From contig SCUE01000012.1 of NCBI GenBank assembly GCA_004297775.1, forward strand, positions 1 through 64,000: a stretch of DNA of 64,000 nt, in the 5' to 3' direction. The stretch is from Chloroflexota bacterium. GTDB lineage: Bacteria > Chloroflexota > UBA6077 > FW602-bin22. Both the position numbers and the translations under genes were made by a program. Under the pieces are notes generated by a model that saw only the letters and a program-made list of their open reading frames with translations, searched no databases and had not been told where the DNA came from. The first letter of the stretch is position 1. Each line of letters opens with the position of its first letter. Positions 15,917 through 24,819 of this stretch are shown piece by piece.

Positions 15917-16821
15917 TCCTCGTCGAAGCGCTCGTACAGCGCGTGGTAGCTCGCGAGCCGTTCAGCGTCGATCTCGCCCCTCGCGTGCGCCGCGATGACG
16001 GCGCAGTCCGGCTCGGTGACGTGGTGGCAGTTCGGGAATCGGCAGTGACCGCGAAATGGTCGAATCTCGACGAAGTGATGGTCGAGGTCCTCGCGATCGA
16101 CCTGGGCGAGCGCTAGCGCACGGATACCGGCGGTATCGGCCAAATAGCCGGTGCCGAGGCGAACCAGGTGAGCGCCGCGAGTCGTGTGAACGCCCTTGCC
16201 AGTCGCGGCGCTGATCTCCGAGGTCGTGAGATTGGTCCCGGCGAGACGATTGAGCATGGTCGTCTTGCCAACTCCGGATGGTCCGGCCATGACCGCGATG
16301 CGACCGGCGATTGCGTCGGCCAGAGCGTCGACGCCCTCGCCGGTCCGCGCGGAAAACGTCAGGACGCGATAGCCGATGCGCCGATAGACGTCGAAGCGCG
16401 CGGCGCGTTCGCCGGTCGGATCGAGGTCGCGCTTGTTCAGGCAGATGATCGGTTCCATCTCCTGCGCATCGGCCAGTACGAGGAAGCGATCCAGCATGCG
16501 GCGGCGTGGCTCGGGATCGACCAGTGAGAACACGATCAAGGCGTGGGTCGCGTTCGCGAGGATGATTTGGTCGGGTTGGCCGCGCATGACCGCCCGTCGC
16601 GTCAACGTCTGATCGCGCGGGCCAACCGCGGTGATGACACCCACCGCGCGATCGGCGATCTCGATATCGATATCGACGCGATCCCCGACGATGACTCCGC
16701 CAGTTTCGGCGCGACTGCGCTTGAGTTTCCCGCGCGCGGTACATCGAACGAGCGCGCCATCGACGTCTACGTCGTGGAAGAGTCCGTGCGAGCGGACAAC
16801 GACGCCGCTAGCGCCGCTCAA
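15913..16821 (-). CDS. rsgA: ribosome small-subunit-dependent GTPase A
   Basis: A 302-residue protein from TTG 16821, whose TTG overlaps the upstream gene's TGA. Domain order is that of the circularly permuted GTPase RsgA/YjeQ: an N-terminal OB fold (residues about 5-75), then G4 (CLNKRDL), G1 P-loop (GPSGVGKTTMLNRL) and G3 (DTAGIRAL). A C-terminal zinc-binding motif follows (CRFPNCHHVTEPDC). RsgA acts late in 30S subunit maturation. It is the second gene of a two-gene unit with the RibD-type reductase, an odd but tight coupling. Confidence 0.96.
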   Translation of the reverse strand: MSGASGVVVRSHGLFHDVDVDGALVRCTARGKLKRSRAETGGVIVGDRVDIDIEIADRAVGVITAVGPRDQTLTRRAVMRGQPDQIILANATHALIVFSLVDPEPRRRMLDRFLVLADAQEMEPIICLNKRDLDPTGERAARFDVYRRIGYRVLTFSARTGEGVDALADAIAGRIAVMAGPSGVGKTTMLNRLAGTNLTTSEISAATGKGVHTTRGAHLVRLGTGYLADTAGIRALALAQVDREDLDHHFVEIRPFRGHCRFPNCHHVTEPDCAVIAAHARGEIDAERLASYHALYERFDED

Positions 16822-17549
16822 ACGGGCACGGTCTCCACGCGGTAGCGAGCATACAGTTCCGATTGGTACAGGTAGACCGCGCGCGCGACGAGCCGCGTAT
16901 CAATTGGCAGACCGGCCGCGATGCGCGGCCCATCGCCGGCCAGTATCCGTGGCGCGATCGTGACGAACATCTCGTCGACCAGTCCCCGGACGAGAAACGC
17001 GTGGAGGAGGCGCGGTCCGCCTTCGAGTAGAACGTGCCGAACCTCGCCGACCGCGCGGAGGATGTCATCGGGGTCGGGGAATGCGCCGGGAACCACCGCG
17101 ACGTCGGCCCACGCCTCGGCGCTCGCGCGGACGGACGGTGGCGCATCCGCTCCCACGATCGCGAGCGGGCGCGCCGATGGCGTATCGCGTGGATCGAGCG
17201 GCGTCAGCGGTTGGGTTCCGGCCGCGACGGCCAATCGCGGCGCGCGCCTCGGTGCGCCGTCGTGGCCGATCGAAGGTGTCACCAGTCCCGCCCCGACCCG
17301 TTCGCGCCGCCAGGTTCCGGCGCCACAGAGCACGATGTCGACCTGCGAGCGAATCCGGCGCATCACGGCGCGGTCGGCCCGCGAAGCGATCGCGGCTGAG
17401 CCATCGTGAGCTGTGGCCCGACCATCCAGGGACGACACGACGTTCACGATGACGTACGGACGACCGGCCGGGGGATCCGGCAGCGCCAGCTCGCGATGGA
17501 TGTCGCTCGGGTCATCGACCCGGTAGAGCGCGGGGAGATCGCGTGCCAT
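16818..17549 (-). CDS. RibD C-terminal / dihydrofolate-reductase-like reductase
   Basis: A 243-residue protein from ATG 17549. The Rossmann-like DHFR fold of RibD C-terminal proteins is recognisable: VIVNVVSSLDGRATAHDGS at the N-terminus (NADPH/pyrimidine-binding strand), SRADRAVMRRIRSQVDIVLC, GAGTWRRERVG and LLEGGPRLLHAFLVRGLVDE near the C-terminus. RibD reduces the ribosyl chain of a riboflavin precursor. There is no deaminase domain and no other rib gene nearby, so the real substrate may differ. Its stop overlaps the rsgA start. Confidence 0.85.
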   Translation of the reverse strand: MARDLPALYRVDDPSDIHRELALPDPPAGRPYVIVNVVSSLDGRATAHDGSAAIASRADRAVMRRIRSQVDIVLCGAGTWRRERVGAGLVTPSIGHDGAPRRAPRLAVAAGTQPLTPLDPRDTPSARPLAIVGADAPPSVRASAEAWADVAVVPGAFPDPDDILRAVGEVRHVLLEGGPRLLHAFLVRGLVDEMFVTIAPRILAGDGPRIAAGLPIDTRLVARAVYLYQSELYARYRVETVPV

Positions 17550-17591
17550 ATCGACCGATGGTAACCCCGAGCACCGGCCAAACATTCCTCG

Positions 17592-17597
17592 TATAAT
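17592..17597 (+). promoter_or_regulatory. consensus -10 box TATAAT before nuoA
   Basis: A perfect TATAAT lies 21 nt before the GTG of nuoA, with GGAGG at 17609-17613 in between. No good -35 hexamer is visible at 16-18 bp spacing. It is the likely main promoter of the eleven-gene nuo operon. Confidence 0.6.
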
Positions 17598-17618
17598 CGC
17601 GGCCACCCGGAGGTACCG

Positions 17619-17990
17619 GTGCCGGAACCCACTCTTCTCACGCTTTACGGATACATCGGGGTCATGGTTGCCGTGGCTGTGGGCTTCGCGGCGCTTCCTT
17701 TGACAATCGCGCGGTTCGTGCGTCCTTCGCGCCCGAATCCGGTGAAGCTCGCGACGTACGAGTGCGGCATGGAGACGATTGGGCCGACCTGGATTCAGTA
17801 TCACGTCGGCTTCTACATCTATGCGCTCGTTTTCGTGATTTTCGACGTGGAGACTGTCTTCCTGTATCCGTGGGCGCTTGCGTACGGTCAGCTCGGGCTT
17901 TTCGCCCTCCTTGAGATGCTCGTCTTCATCGCAATCCTGGTCGTCGGTCTGGTGTATGCGTTGCGCAAGCAGGTGCTCCGCTGGTGGTAA
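17619..17990 (+). CDS. nuoA: NADH-quinone oxidoreductase subunit A
   Basis: A 123-residue protein from GTG 17619, with GGAGG 6 nt upstream. It has three transmembrane helices and the family block [20 protein letters not shown] with the conserved Cys and Glu, then [15 protein letters not shown]. The usual length is about 120. NuoA is a membrane-arm subunit next to the quinone channel of complex I. First gene of the nuo operon; it overlaps nuoB by 7 bp. Confidence 0.97.
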   Translation: MPEPTLLTLYGYIGVMVAVAVGFAALPLTIARFVRPSRPNPVKLATYECGMETIGPTWIQYHVGFYIYALVFVIFDVETVFLYPWALAYGQLGLFALLEMLVFIAILVVGLVYALRKQVLRWW

Positions 17991-18589
17991 CGGGCCGCCA
18001 CGACGAAGAAGCCGGGCATCCGGGACCGTCGTTGAGCCTGCGCCTCGGCGCGCCGGCGCCCGAGGGATTCCTGCCCGAGGACTGGGGACTCCTGCCGGAC
18101 GACTATCCGGTCGTTCACGGCAAGGTTGGCCTGGCAATCCTCGATGAGGCATTCGCGTGGGCACGAAAGTCGTCGCTGTGGCCGGTCACGTTCGGACTGG
18201 CGTGCTGCGCGATCGAGATGATGGCGGCCGGAATCGCGCGGTACGACATGGCGCGATTTGGCTCCGAGGTGTTCCGCGCCAGCCCGCGTCAGGCCGACCT
18301 GATGATCGTGGCCGGAACGGTGACGAAGAAGATGGCCCCGGCGATCAAACGTATTTTCGAACAGATGCCGGAGCCCAAGTACGTCATCGCGATGGGTGGT
18401 TGCGCATCGGCCGGTGGGCCGTATGTGAACTCATACTGTGTCGTGATGGGCGTGGATCAGATCGTGCCGGTCGACGTGTATGTCCCCGGTTGTCCGCCGC
18501 GCCCGGATGCGCTTCTCCATGGCTTGACGCGGCTTCAGGACAAGATCACGAAGGGACAGGCCGCGATGATGTCCGGCCGAGGCGCGTAA
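17984..18589 (+). CDS. nuoB: NADH-quinone oxidoreductase subunit B
   Basis: A 201-residue protein from GTG 17984, which overlaps the nuoA stop. It holds cluster N2 ligands: the tandem Cys pair in [23 protein letters not shown], and [16 protein letters not shown]2 is the last iron-sulfur centre before quinone. The N-terminal 35 residues are an extension rich in Gly/Pro; the conserved core starts near [13 protein letters not shown]. It matches the family length if the extension is ignored. Confidence 0.97.
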   Translation: MVTGRHDEEAGHPGPSLSLRLGAPAPEGFLPEDWGLLPDDYPVVHGKVGLAILDEAFAWARKSSLWPVTFGLACCAIEMMAAGIARYDMARFGSEVFRASPRQADLMIVAGTVTKKMAPAIKRIFEQMPEPKYVIAMGGCASAGGPYVNSYCVVMGVDQIVPVDVYVPGCPPRPDALLHGLTRLQDKITKGQAAMMSGRGA

Positions 18590-18594
18590 TCGGC

Positions 18595-19152
18595 TTGACC
18601 GGTCCGGAGATCTTCGCGCGTCTCGTCGCGCGATTTCCCTCGGCGGGGCTAAGCGCTAGCGAAGGCGGTGTGCCTTCGATCGTGGTCCCGACGGCCGCGC
18701 TCGTCGATGTCGCGATGTTCTTGCGCGACGATCCGGATCTGGCGTTCGACTACCCGGCCAGTTTCACGGCGATCGACTACATGGAGCAATTCGAAGTCGT
18801 CTACCAGTTGCGGTCGATCGGCCTACGACACGATGTCAATCTGAAAAGTCGGGTCGATCGCGCCTCGGCCACACTGCCGTCTCTGGTGTCAGTCTGGCGC
18901 GGCGCTGACTTCCAGGAGCGCGAGATCTTCGACCTTATGGGCATCACGTTTGATGGGCATCCGGACTTGCGGCGCATTCTCCTCTGGGATGAGTTCGTCG
19001 GGCATCCGCTTCGCAAGGATTACGCACTGCCCGCGCCGATGCCGCCGGCAGTCGAGGCGGCGTTCCGCGCCGGTGGGGTGGCGGCGGCGAACATCGTCGG
19101 CCGGGTCGTCCCTGGGCCGCGCGCTCTCGATGGTGATGGGGTTTCGGCATGA
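18595..19152 (+). CDS. nuoC: NADH-quinone oxidoreductase subunit C
   Basis: A 185-residue protein. The best start is TTG 18595, 5 nt after the nuoB stop. No ATG or GTG lies in frame near it, and longer frames would run deep into nuoB. The signature ADFQEREIFDLMGITFDGHP followed by DLRRILLWDEFVGHPLRKDY is typical of the 30-kDa subunit (RER(E/L)xxDxxGxxFxGHPDLRR). It forms part of the quinone-module peripheral arm with NuoB, D and I. It is not fused to NuoD, unlike in gamma-proteobacteria. Confidence 0.96.
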   Translation: MTGPEIFARLVARFPSAGLSASEGGVPSIVVPTAALVDVAMFLRDDPDLAFDYPASFTAIDYMEQFEVVYQLRSIGLRHDVNLKSRVDRASATLPSLVSVWRGADFQEREIFDLMGITFDGHPDLRRILLWDEFVGHPLRKDYALPAPMPPAVEAAFRAGGVAAANIVGRVVPGPRALDGDGVSA

Positions 19153-20333
19153 CGATCGAACGCCCCGGCGCGAGTCCAAACAGCCTGGCGTCGGCTTCGG
19201 AGGCGAACTTCGAAACGGGCGCCGTACGGGTCGGCGCGGATCGCATCATCATCAATCTCGGGCCGCAGCATCCATCGACTCATGGTGTGTTCCGCCTCGT
19301 TCTCGAACTCGAAGGCGAGACGATTATGGGCGCGCAGTCGGTGATGGGATATCTCCACCGAGGAACCGAGAAGATCTGTGAAGAGGGCACCTACCTTCAG
19401 AACGTCACGCTGACGGATCGACTCGACTATCTGGCCGGGATGTCGAACAACATGGCCTACTCGATGGCCGTCGAGGCCGCCGGTGGGATCACCGTTCCGG
19501 AGCGCGGCGAGTACATTCGAGTCCTGTTCGCCGAGTTGCAGCGCTACGCGAGTCACTGCGTGGCCGTTGGCACATTCGGCTCGGATGTCGGAACGTATTT
19601 CACGCCGTTGCTGTTCACTTTCCGCGAGCGTGAGGCGATTCTCGATCTGTTCGAGTTAGCCTGTGGCGCGCGTATGACGTTCACGTTCATTCGGCCGGGC
19701 GGGGCGGCGCTTGAGTTGCCGGAGGAGTTCTTCCCGGCGTGCGAACGGTTGCTCGACGACCTGCCGCGCAAGGTCGACGAGTACGAAGAACTGCTGACGA
19801 AGAACGAGATCTTTCTGGCGCGGACGAAGGGCGTCGGCGTCTTACCGGCCAAGGACGCGATCGGATGGGGAGTCAGCGGCCCGGTCCTCCGAGCGTCCGG
19901 TGTTCCGTACGATCTCCGTCGCGACGTGCCCTATTCGGCCTATCCGGAGTTTGATTTCAACGTCGTCACGCAGACCCAAGGTGACGCGTATGCTCGGTAT
20001 CTCGCGCGCATTGCCGAAATGCGCGAGTCGATCAAGATCGCGCGCCAGGCGCTCAAGAAGGTGCGCGAGACGCGAGGGCCTTCCTCGAACAAACTTGGGT
20101 GGTCATATCGCCTCCCGCCCGGCGAGGGCTTCAGTCGCATCGAAGCGCCGCGCGGCGAGCTCGGCTTCTACGTCGTCTCGGATGGCGGCATCGCGCCATA
20201 CCGAAGCAAATGCCGTGCGCCGAGTTTCATTAATATCGGGCCGCTCGCCGGTATGCTCAAGGGTTGGAAGGTCGCTGACGTCATCGTCATTCTTGGTTCC
20301 ATCGACATCGTCCTCGGGGAAGTTGACCGGTGA
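19149..20333 (+). CDS. nuoD: NADH-quinone oxidoreductase subunit D
   Basis: A 394-residue protein with ATG 19149 in an ATGA overlap. It is the 49-kDa, hydrogenase-large-subunit-like protein lining the quinone pocket. Conserved blocks: NLGPQHPSTHGVFRLVLELE (quinone-binding His), GYLHRGTEKICEEGTY, RLDYLAGMSNNMAYSMAVE, and PRGELGFYVVSDG with KCRAPSFINIGPL near the end. Length is normal. It ends in a GTGA overlap with nuoH. Confidence 0.98.
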   Translation: MTIERPGASPNSLASASEANFETGAVRVGADRIIINLGPQHPSTHGVFRLVLELEGETIMGAQSVMGYLHRGTEKICEEGTYLQNVTLTDRLDYLAGMSNNMAYSMAVEAAGGITVPERGEYIRVLFAELQRYASHCVAVGTFGSDVGTYFTPLLFTFREREAILDLFELACGARMTFTFIRPGGAALELPEEFFPACERLLDDLPRKVDEYEELLTKNEIFLARTKGVGVLPAKDAIGWGVSGPVLRASGVPYDLRRDVPYSAYPEFDFNVVTQTQGDAYARYLARIAEMRESIKIARQALKKVRETRGPSSNKLGWSYRLPPGEGFSRIEAPRGELGFYVVSDGGIAPYRSKCRAPSFINIGPLAGMLKGWKVADVIVILGSIDIVLGEVDR

Positions 20334-21391
20334 TCCCAATTCCTCAGTTCGCGCTCGAAAGCCAACCGTTCACGTGGATCAGCGACTTCATCGTCTCGAT
20401 CCTCGGGATCGTCTTGCCGGCGTGGATGATTGGGATCATCGTGATCGTGATCGGGCTGACATTGCTGATCGGGTTCATGACGGTCGTCGTCATGAGCCTC
20501 GTCCTGATGGAGCGGCGTGTCATTGCGTTCATGCAGGATCGACTCGGGCCAAATCGCGTCGGGCCAGAAGGCTCGCTTCAGACGTTGGCGGACGTCGTAA
20601 AGCTGCTGATCAAAGAGGACATCATCCCGTCGAACGCGGACAAGCCGACGTTCCTGCTGGCGGTTCCGGCGGCGGTGATCCCGAGCCTCTTGATTTACGC
20701 CGTCGTTCAGTGGTCGCCGGGCATGTCGATCGCGGACCTGAACGTCGGCTTCCTGTACGTCCTGGCGATTTCATCGCTGACGACCATCTCCGTTGTCATG
20801 GCCGGTTGGGGATCGAACAACAAATACGCGCTGCTCGGCGCCATGCGCGCGGCGGCGCAGATGATCTCGTACGAGATCCCGATCGTCATGTCGCTCGTCG
20901 GCGTGGCAATGATCGTCGGGTCGCTCAGAATCAGCGACATCATCGGCTGGCAGGTCAACACGTTCTGGCTGATTTTGATTCAGCCGATCGGCTTCGTCGT
21001 CTACTTCATTTCGTCGCTGGCTGAGCTCAATCGGACCCCGTTCGACTTGATGGAGGCCGACTCGGAGATCGTGGCCGGCTACCACATCGAGTACAGCGGC
21101 ATGCGGTTCGCGCTCTTCTTCCTGGCGGAGTACCTGAACGCGTTCGCGTCGGTGGCGATCGCGGTCACGTTGTTCTTCGGGGCGTGGCAGGGGCCGATTC
21201 TGCCGCCGTACGTGTGGTTCATCCTCAAGTGCTACGCGTTGTTCTTCGTGATGGTTTGGCTGCGTGGGACGCTGCCGCGCGTTCGGGTCGATCAGTTGAT
21301 GGGACTGGCCTGGAAAGGCATGGTCCCGCTGGCGCTTCTCAACATCGTCTTGACGGGCGTCGGCATGTGGATCTGGAACGGGGTGCTCTGA
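20330..21391 (+). CDS. nuoH: NADH-quinone oxidoreductase subunit H
   Basis: A 353-residue protein from GTG 20330, overlapping nuoD. About eight to nine transmembrane helices. The conserved cytoplasmic loops are intact: MERRVIAFMQDRLGPNRVGP, TLADVVKLLIKEDIIP, LAELNRTPFDLMEADSEIVA (acidic E-channel residues) and GYHIEYSGMRFALFFLAEYL. It joins the quinone site to the proton-pumping arm. Confidence 0.98.
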   Translation: MIPIPQFALESQPFTWISDFIVSILGIVLPAWMIGIIVIVIGLTLLIGFMTVVVMSLVLMERRVIAFMQDRLGPNRVGPEGSLQTLADVVKLLIKEDIIPSNADKPTFLLAVPAAVIPSLLIYAVVQWSPGMSIADLNVGFLYVLAISSLTTISVVMAGWGSNNKYALLGAMRAAAQMISYEIPIVMSLVGVAMIVGSLRISDIIGWQVNTFWLILIQPIGFVVYFISSLAELNRTPFDLMEADSEIVAGYHIEYSGMRFALFFLAEYLNAFASVAIAVTLFFGAWQGPILPPYVWFILKCYALFFVMVWLRGTLPRVRVDQLMGLAWKGMVPLALLNIVLTGVGMWIWNGVL

Positions 21392-21394
21392 AAA

Positions 21395-21847
21395 ATGTCG
21401 GCGCTCGGCGGATACGGCCAGGGAATCGTTCAGGGGATGCAGACGACCCTGAAGCACTTCTTCAAGCCCAAGGTGACGGTTCAGTACCCGGAGGAGAAGA
21501 TACCGTTGTCGCCGCGCTTTCGCGGCGCTCCGAGTTGGGTCTTTGACAACTCGACCGGGCGGTCGCGCTGCGTTGGATGTGGGATCTGCGTCCAAGCGTG
21601 TCCCAAGGGCGTCATCGAGATGCGGACGACGAACGGACCGGGCGGAGTTCGGTTCGTCGACTACTACGCCATCCACATCACACGGTGCCTGTTCTGCGCG
21701 CTGTGCGTCGAGGCGTGTCCTTTCCGAGCGATCGAGATGAGTCACGAATTCGAGCTGTCTCGATTCGAGCGGTACGATCTTGTGTACACGCGCGAGGACT
21801 GGCTTGGGCGGCCGACCGTGACGGGTCGGCAGGGCGCGGTGGCCTGA
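21395..21847 (+). CDS. nuoI: NADH-quinone oxidoreductase subunit I (2[4Fe-4S])
   Basis: A 150-residue protein from ATG 21395. Two ferredoxin motifs, CVGCGICVQACPKG and CLFCALCVEACPFRAIEMSH, bind clusters N6a and N6b, which feed electrons to N2 in NuoB. The intervening spacing is that of the family. Because NuoE/F/G are absent from the operon, this subunit is the likely entry point for electrons from ferredoxin or another soluble donor. It sits between nuoH and nuoJ, 3 nt and 1 nt away. Confidence 0.97.
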   Translation: MSALGGYGQGIVQGMQTTLKHFFKPKVTVQYPEEKIPLSPRFRGAPSWVFDNSTGRSRCVGCGICVQACPKGVIEMRTTNGPGGVRFVDYYAIHITRCLFCALCVEACPFRAIEMSHEFELSRFERYDLVYTREDWLGRPTVTGRQGAVA

Positions 21848-21848
21848 T

Positions 21849-22346
21849 ATGGCGCCAGCATATCTCGAGCCGATCATCTTCTACGGCGCGTCGGCGCTCC
21901 TGATCCTCGGCGCACTCGCCGTGGTCTTCCTGCCGCGGATCATCCACGCCGCTCTGTCGCTGGTCCTGTTCTTCATCGCGACCGCCGTGATCTTCATTTT
22001 GCTGCACGCGGAGTTCGTCGCGGCGGCTCAGATCCTTATCTACGCGGGCGCAATCACGGTCCTGATTCTCTTCGCCGTGATGTTGACGCAGCGGTCGCAG
22101 TCGCCGGAATCGAATCCGTTCAACGCCCAGCGTCTGCTCGCCGCGATCGTCGCGGGTGCGACGTTCGCGGCGCTCCTACCGGCGCTCCTGTCGATTCGTG
22201 CCGCCGATGTGCCTGGACCGAACACGGACCTGATTCCGGAATTGGGCAAGGCGATGCTCGGTCAGTGGGTACTGAGCTTCGAGATCTCGTCGGTGCTGCT
22301 GCTCGCGGCACTCATCGGCGCGATCGTGATCGCAAAGGAGAACTAG
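21849..22346 (+). CDS. nuoJ: NADH-quinone oxidoreductase subunit J
   Basis: A 165-residue protein from ATG 21849, 1 nt after the nuoI stop. Five transmembrane helices. The conserved third helix with the pi-bulge is visible as AAQILIYAGAITVLILFAVM. Length is normal for the short bacterial form. It is a membrane-arm subunit next to NuoK and NuoA. Confidence 0.96.
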   Translation: MAPAYLEPIIFYGASALLILGALAVVFLPRIIHAALSLVLFFIATAVIFILLHAEFVAAAQILIYAGAITVLILFAVMLTQRSQSPESNPFNAQRLLAAIVAGATFAALLPALLSIRAADVPGPNTDLIPELGKAMLGQWVLSFEISSVLLLAALIGAIVIAKEN

Positions 22347-22348
22347 TC

Positions 22349-22681
22349 GTGGCGACGATTGGTTTGACGCACTACCTGGTTCTCAGCGGGATCGTTTTCA
22401 CGATTGGACTGTACGGCGCGCTCGCCAAACGGAACGCCGTCATCATTCTGATGTCGATCGAGTTGATGTTCAACGCGGTGAACATTGCGTTTGTCGGCCT
22501 ATCGCGCTTTTCGCCGGTGCCACCGGGTGGCGCGCCGCTGGACCTGACCGGCCAGGTCTTCGCCCTATTTGTGATTACCGTCGCGGCCGCGGAGGCGGCG
22601 ATTGCCCTGGCTATCATCCTGACGGTCTACCGTCTGCGAAAGACGGTTAGCATCGACGACCTCAACTTGTTGAAGTGGTGA
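22349..22681 (+). CDS. nuoK: NADH-quinone oxidoreductase subunit K
   Basis: A 110-residue protein from GTG 22349, with AAAGGAG at 22334-22340 as ribosome binding site. Three transmembrane helices; the buried Glu residues are in ILMSIELMFNAVNIAFVGLS and in AAAEAAIALAIILTVYR. It is homologous to MrpC/HyfE. Length and position are normal; nuoL follows after 1 nt. Confidence 0.96.
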   Translation: MATIGLTHYLVLSGIVFTIGLYGALAKRNAVIILMSIELMFNAVNIAFVGLSRFSPVPPGGAPLDLTGQVFALFVITVAAAEAAIALAIILTVYRLRKTVSIDDLNLLKW

Positions 22682-22682
22682 C

Positions 22683-24812
22683 GTGGCGCCCTACCTCTGG
22701 CTGATCCCCGCTCTTCCACTCGCCGCATTCATCCTGATAACGGCGTTCCTGCGACGGCCGACGCGGCTGGCTGGATACGTCGGGGTCGCGGCGATCGCGG
22801 GTTCGTTCCTGATCTCGATGCTCGTTCTGGCCGAGGGAATCGCGGGGTCCGCGGCCGCGATGGTGAACCGCGAAGCGCACGGCTGGTACATCGAGCGCGC
22901 GATCGAGTGGATGCGTCTCGGGAAGACGCATCTGGAGATCTCGTTCTTCGTCGATCCGATCGGCGCGGTCATGCTCGTCGTCGTGACGTTCGTGTCGATG
23001 CTGGTGCAGATCTATTCGCTCGGGTACATGGTCGAGCACGGCGAGATGGACCCCGGCTTCAGCCGCTTCTTCTCGTTCCTCGGCCTGTTCACGTTCTCGA
23101 TGCTGGGGCTAGTTCTCGCGAACAACTTCGTTCAGCTATTCGTCTTCTGGGAACTCGTGGGCCTGTGTTCCTACCTGCTGGTCGGCTTCTGGTACCACAA
23201 GCCGGAAGCGGCTGAGGCCGCCAAGAAGGCGTTCATCACGACCCGCTTTGGCGACCTCGGGTTCCTCATCGGAATCCTGATCGTCTTTACCGTGACGGGC
23301 GCGTTCGCGTTCACCGAGGTGGCCAAGGCAGTCGAGGCGGGCACGTTCGCCGGACCGATCCTGGCGGTGACGATGGTATTGCTCTTCTGCGGCGCGATTG
23401 GGAAATCGGCCCAATTCCCGCTCCACGTCTGGCTTCCGGACGCGATGGAAGGTCCGACGCCGGTGTCAGCGCTCATTCACGCCGCGACGATGGTCGCGGC
23501 CGGTGTCTACATGGTGGCACGCCTCTTCGTGATGTTCGAGGCCTCGCCGACCGCGATGGACACCGTGGCATGGATCGGCGCGTTCACCGCGATCTTCGCG
23601 GCGACTCAGGGTCTGGTGATGCGCGACATCAAGCGGGTCCTGGCCTACTCGACCGTTTCGCAACTCGGGTACATGATGATGGCGCTCGGCATCGGCGGTC
23701 TGGCCGCCGGCGTGTTCCATCTGACGACGCACGCCTTCTTCAAGGCGCTCCTGTTCCTCGGTTCCGGATCGGTCATCCACGGTTCGGGCGAGCAGGACAT
23801 GTTCCGGCTCGGCGGCCTCGCGGCGAAGATGCCGACGACGCGCTGGACATTCTTATTCGGATCGCTCGCGCTGGCGGGGATCTTCCCGTTCGCCGGATTC
23901 TGGAGCAAGGACGAAATCCTGCTGGAAGCGCTCAATCGTGGCCGCCTGCCGCTGCTGATCATCGGAATCGTCACGGCCTTCATGACCGCCTTCTACATCT
24001 TCCGCGCTTACTTCCTGACGTTCTCCGGTCGTCCGCGCGGCGATTGGACCGATCCCGATGCGTTGCACGCGGTCGACGCGCCGCAGTTCACGATTGACAC
24101 GCATCTCACGGCCGATCCGATCGATCGGGTCGCGTACGAGCCGATCGCCTACTATGCGGCGACGCATCTGCCGGCGGTCGAGGGGCACGGCGATCACGGC
24201 CACGATGCCGCTCAGGGCCACGAGAGCCACGCCGATGCGTCCGCCCACAACGAACACCACGAGCACGTTCGTGGCGCGGCGCACGCTCACGAGTCGCCCG
24301 CGACGATGACGGGACCGCTGGTCGTTTTAGCGATCTTCGCCTTGCTGATCGGACTGGTCGGCGCGCCGTTCTTCGGCAATCCGTTTGGGGTATTTGTTAC
24401 AGGGCACGAACACACGGCCGAGATGAATCTGCCGCTTGCGGCTGGCACGACCGCGCTGGCCCTGTTCGCCATCTGGCTGGCAAAGCGTCTCTACGGTCAG
24501 GAGACGTTCGTGCGTGAGCCGCTCGTCGGACTACTCGGCCCGATCTACGGTTTGTTGGCCCATCGATACTACCTCGACGAGTTCTACAACTGGCTGATCG
24601 GGCTGACGATTCTCGGCGTCGCGTCGATCGCGGCCTGGTTTGATCGCAATGTGATCGACCGCGTTGTCAACGGCGTCGGTTGGGTCACGCAGAGGGTCGG
24701 CCATGTCGCGACGCTTGCCCACACCGGCCGCGTGCCGAATTACGCGCTGGTCGTCTTCGGCGGAATCGCCGTGATCGTGCTCGTCCTGTTGAGTCAGCCG
24801 GTGGCGAGGTAA
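22683..24812 (+). CDS. nuoL: NADH-quinone oxidoreductase subunit L with a His-rich insert
   Basis: A 709-residue antiporter-like subunit from GTG 22683. The proton-path motifs are present: FVFWELVGLCSYLLVGFWY (key Glu), GKSAQFPLHVWLPDAMEGPT (key Lys), VSALIHAATMVAAGVYMVAR and HAFFKALLFLGSGSVIH. Residues about 500-539 are a cytoplasmic or periplasmic loop with 11 His in 39 residues, placed where the long loop before the lateral helix occurs. The C-terminal helix and last transmembrane segments complete the subunit. It overlaps nothing; nuoM follows after 7 nt. Confidence 0.97.
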   Translation: MAPYLWLIPALPLAAFILITAFLRRPTRLAGYVGVAAIAGSFLISMLVLAEGIAGSAAAMVNREAHGWYIERAIEWMRLGKTHLEISFFVDPIGAVMLVVVTFVSMLVQIYSLGYMVEHGEMDPGFSRFFSFLGLFTFSMLGLVLANNFVQLFVFWELVGLCSYLLVGFWYHKPEAAEAAKKAFITTRFGDLGFLIGILIVFTVTGAFAFTEVAKAVEAGTFAGPILAVTMVLLFCGAIGKSAQFPLHVWLPDAMEGPTPVSALIHAATMVAAGVYMVARLFVMFEASPTAMDTVAWIGAFTAIFAATQGLVMRDIKRVLAYSTVSQLGYMMMALGIGGLAAGVFHLTTHAFFKALLFLGSGSVIHGSGEQDMFRLGGLAAKMPTTRWTFLFGSLALAGIFPFAGFWSKDEILLEALNRGRLPLLIIGIVTAFMTAFYIFRAYFLTFSGRPRGDWTDPDALHAVDAPQFTIDTHLTADPIDRVAYEPIAYYAATHLPAVEGHGDHGHDAAQGHESHADASAHNEHHEHVRGAAHAHESPATMTGPLVVLAIFALLIGLVGAPFFGNPFGVFVTGHEHTAEMNLPLAAGTTALALFAIWLAKRLYGQETFVREPLVGLLGPIYGLLAHRYYLDEFYNWLIGLTILGVASIAAWFDRNVIDRVVNGVGWVTQRVGHVATLAHTGRVPNYALVVFGGIAVIVLVLLSQPVAR

Positions 24813-24819
24813 GGGCGCG

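Noticed and set aside
19900..21024. 374-codon plus-strand frame across nuoD and nuoH
   Set aside because: Out of frame with both nuo genes, Arg-rich and without domain.
20771..21877. 368-codon minus-strand frame opposite nuoH/nuoI
   Set aside because: Charged shadow sequence; both genes on the other strand are certain.
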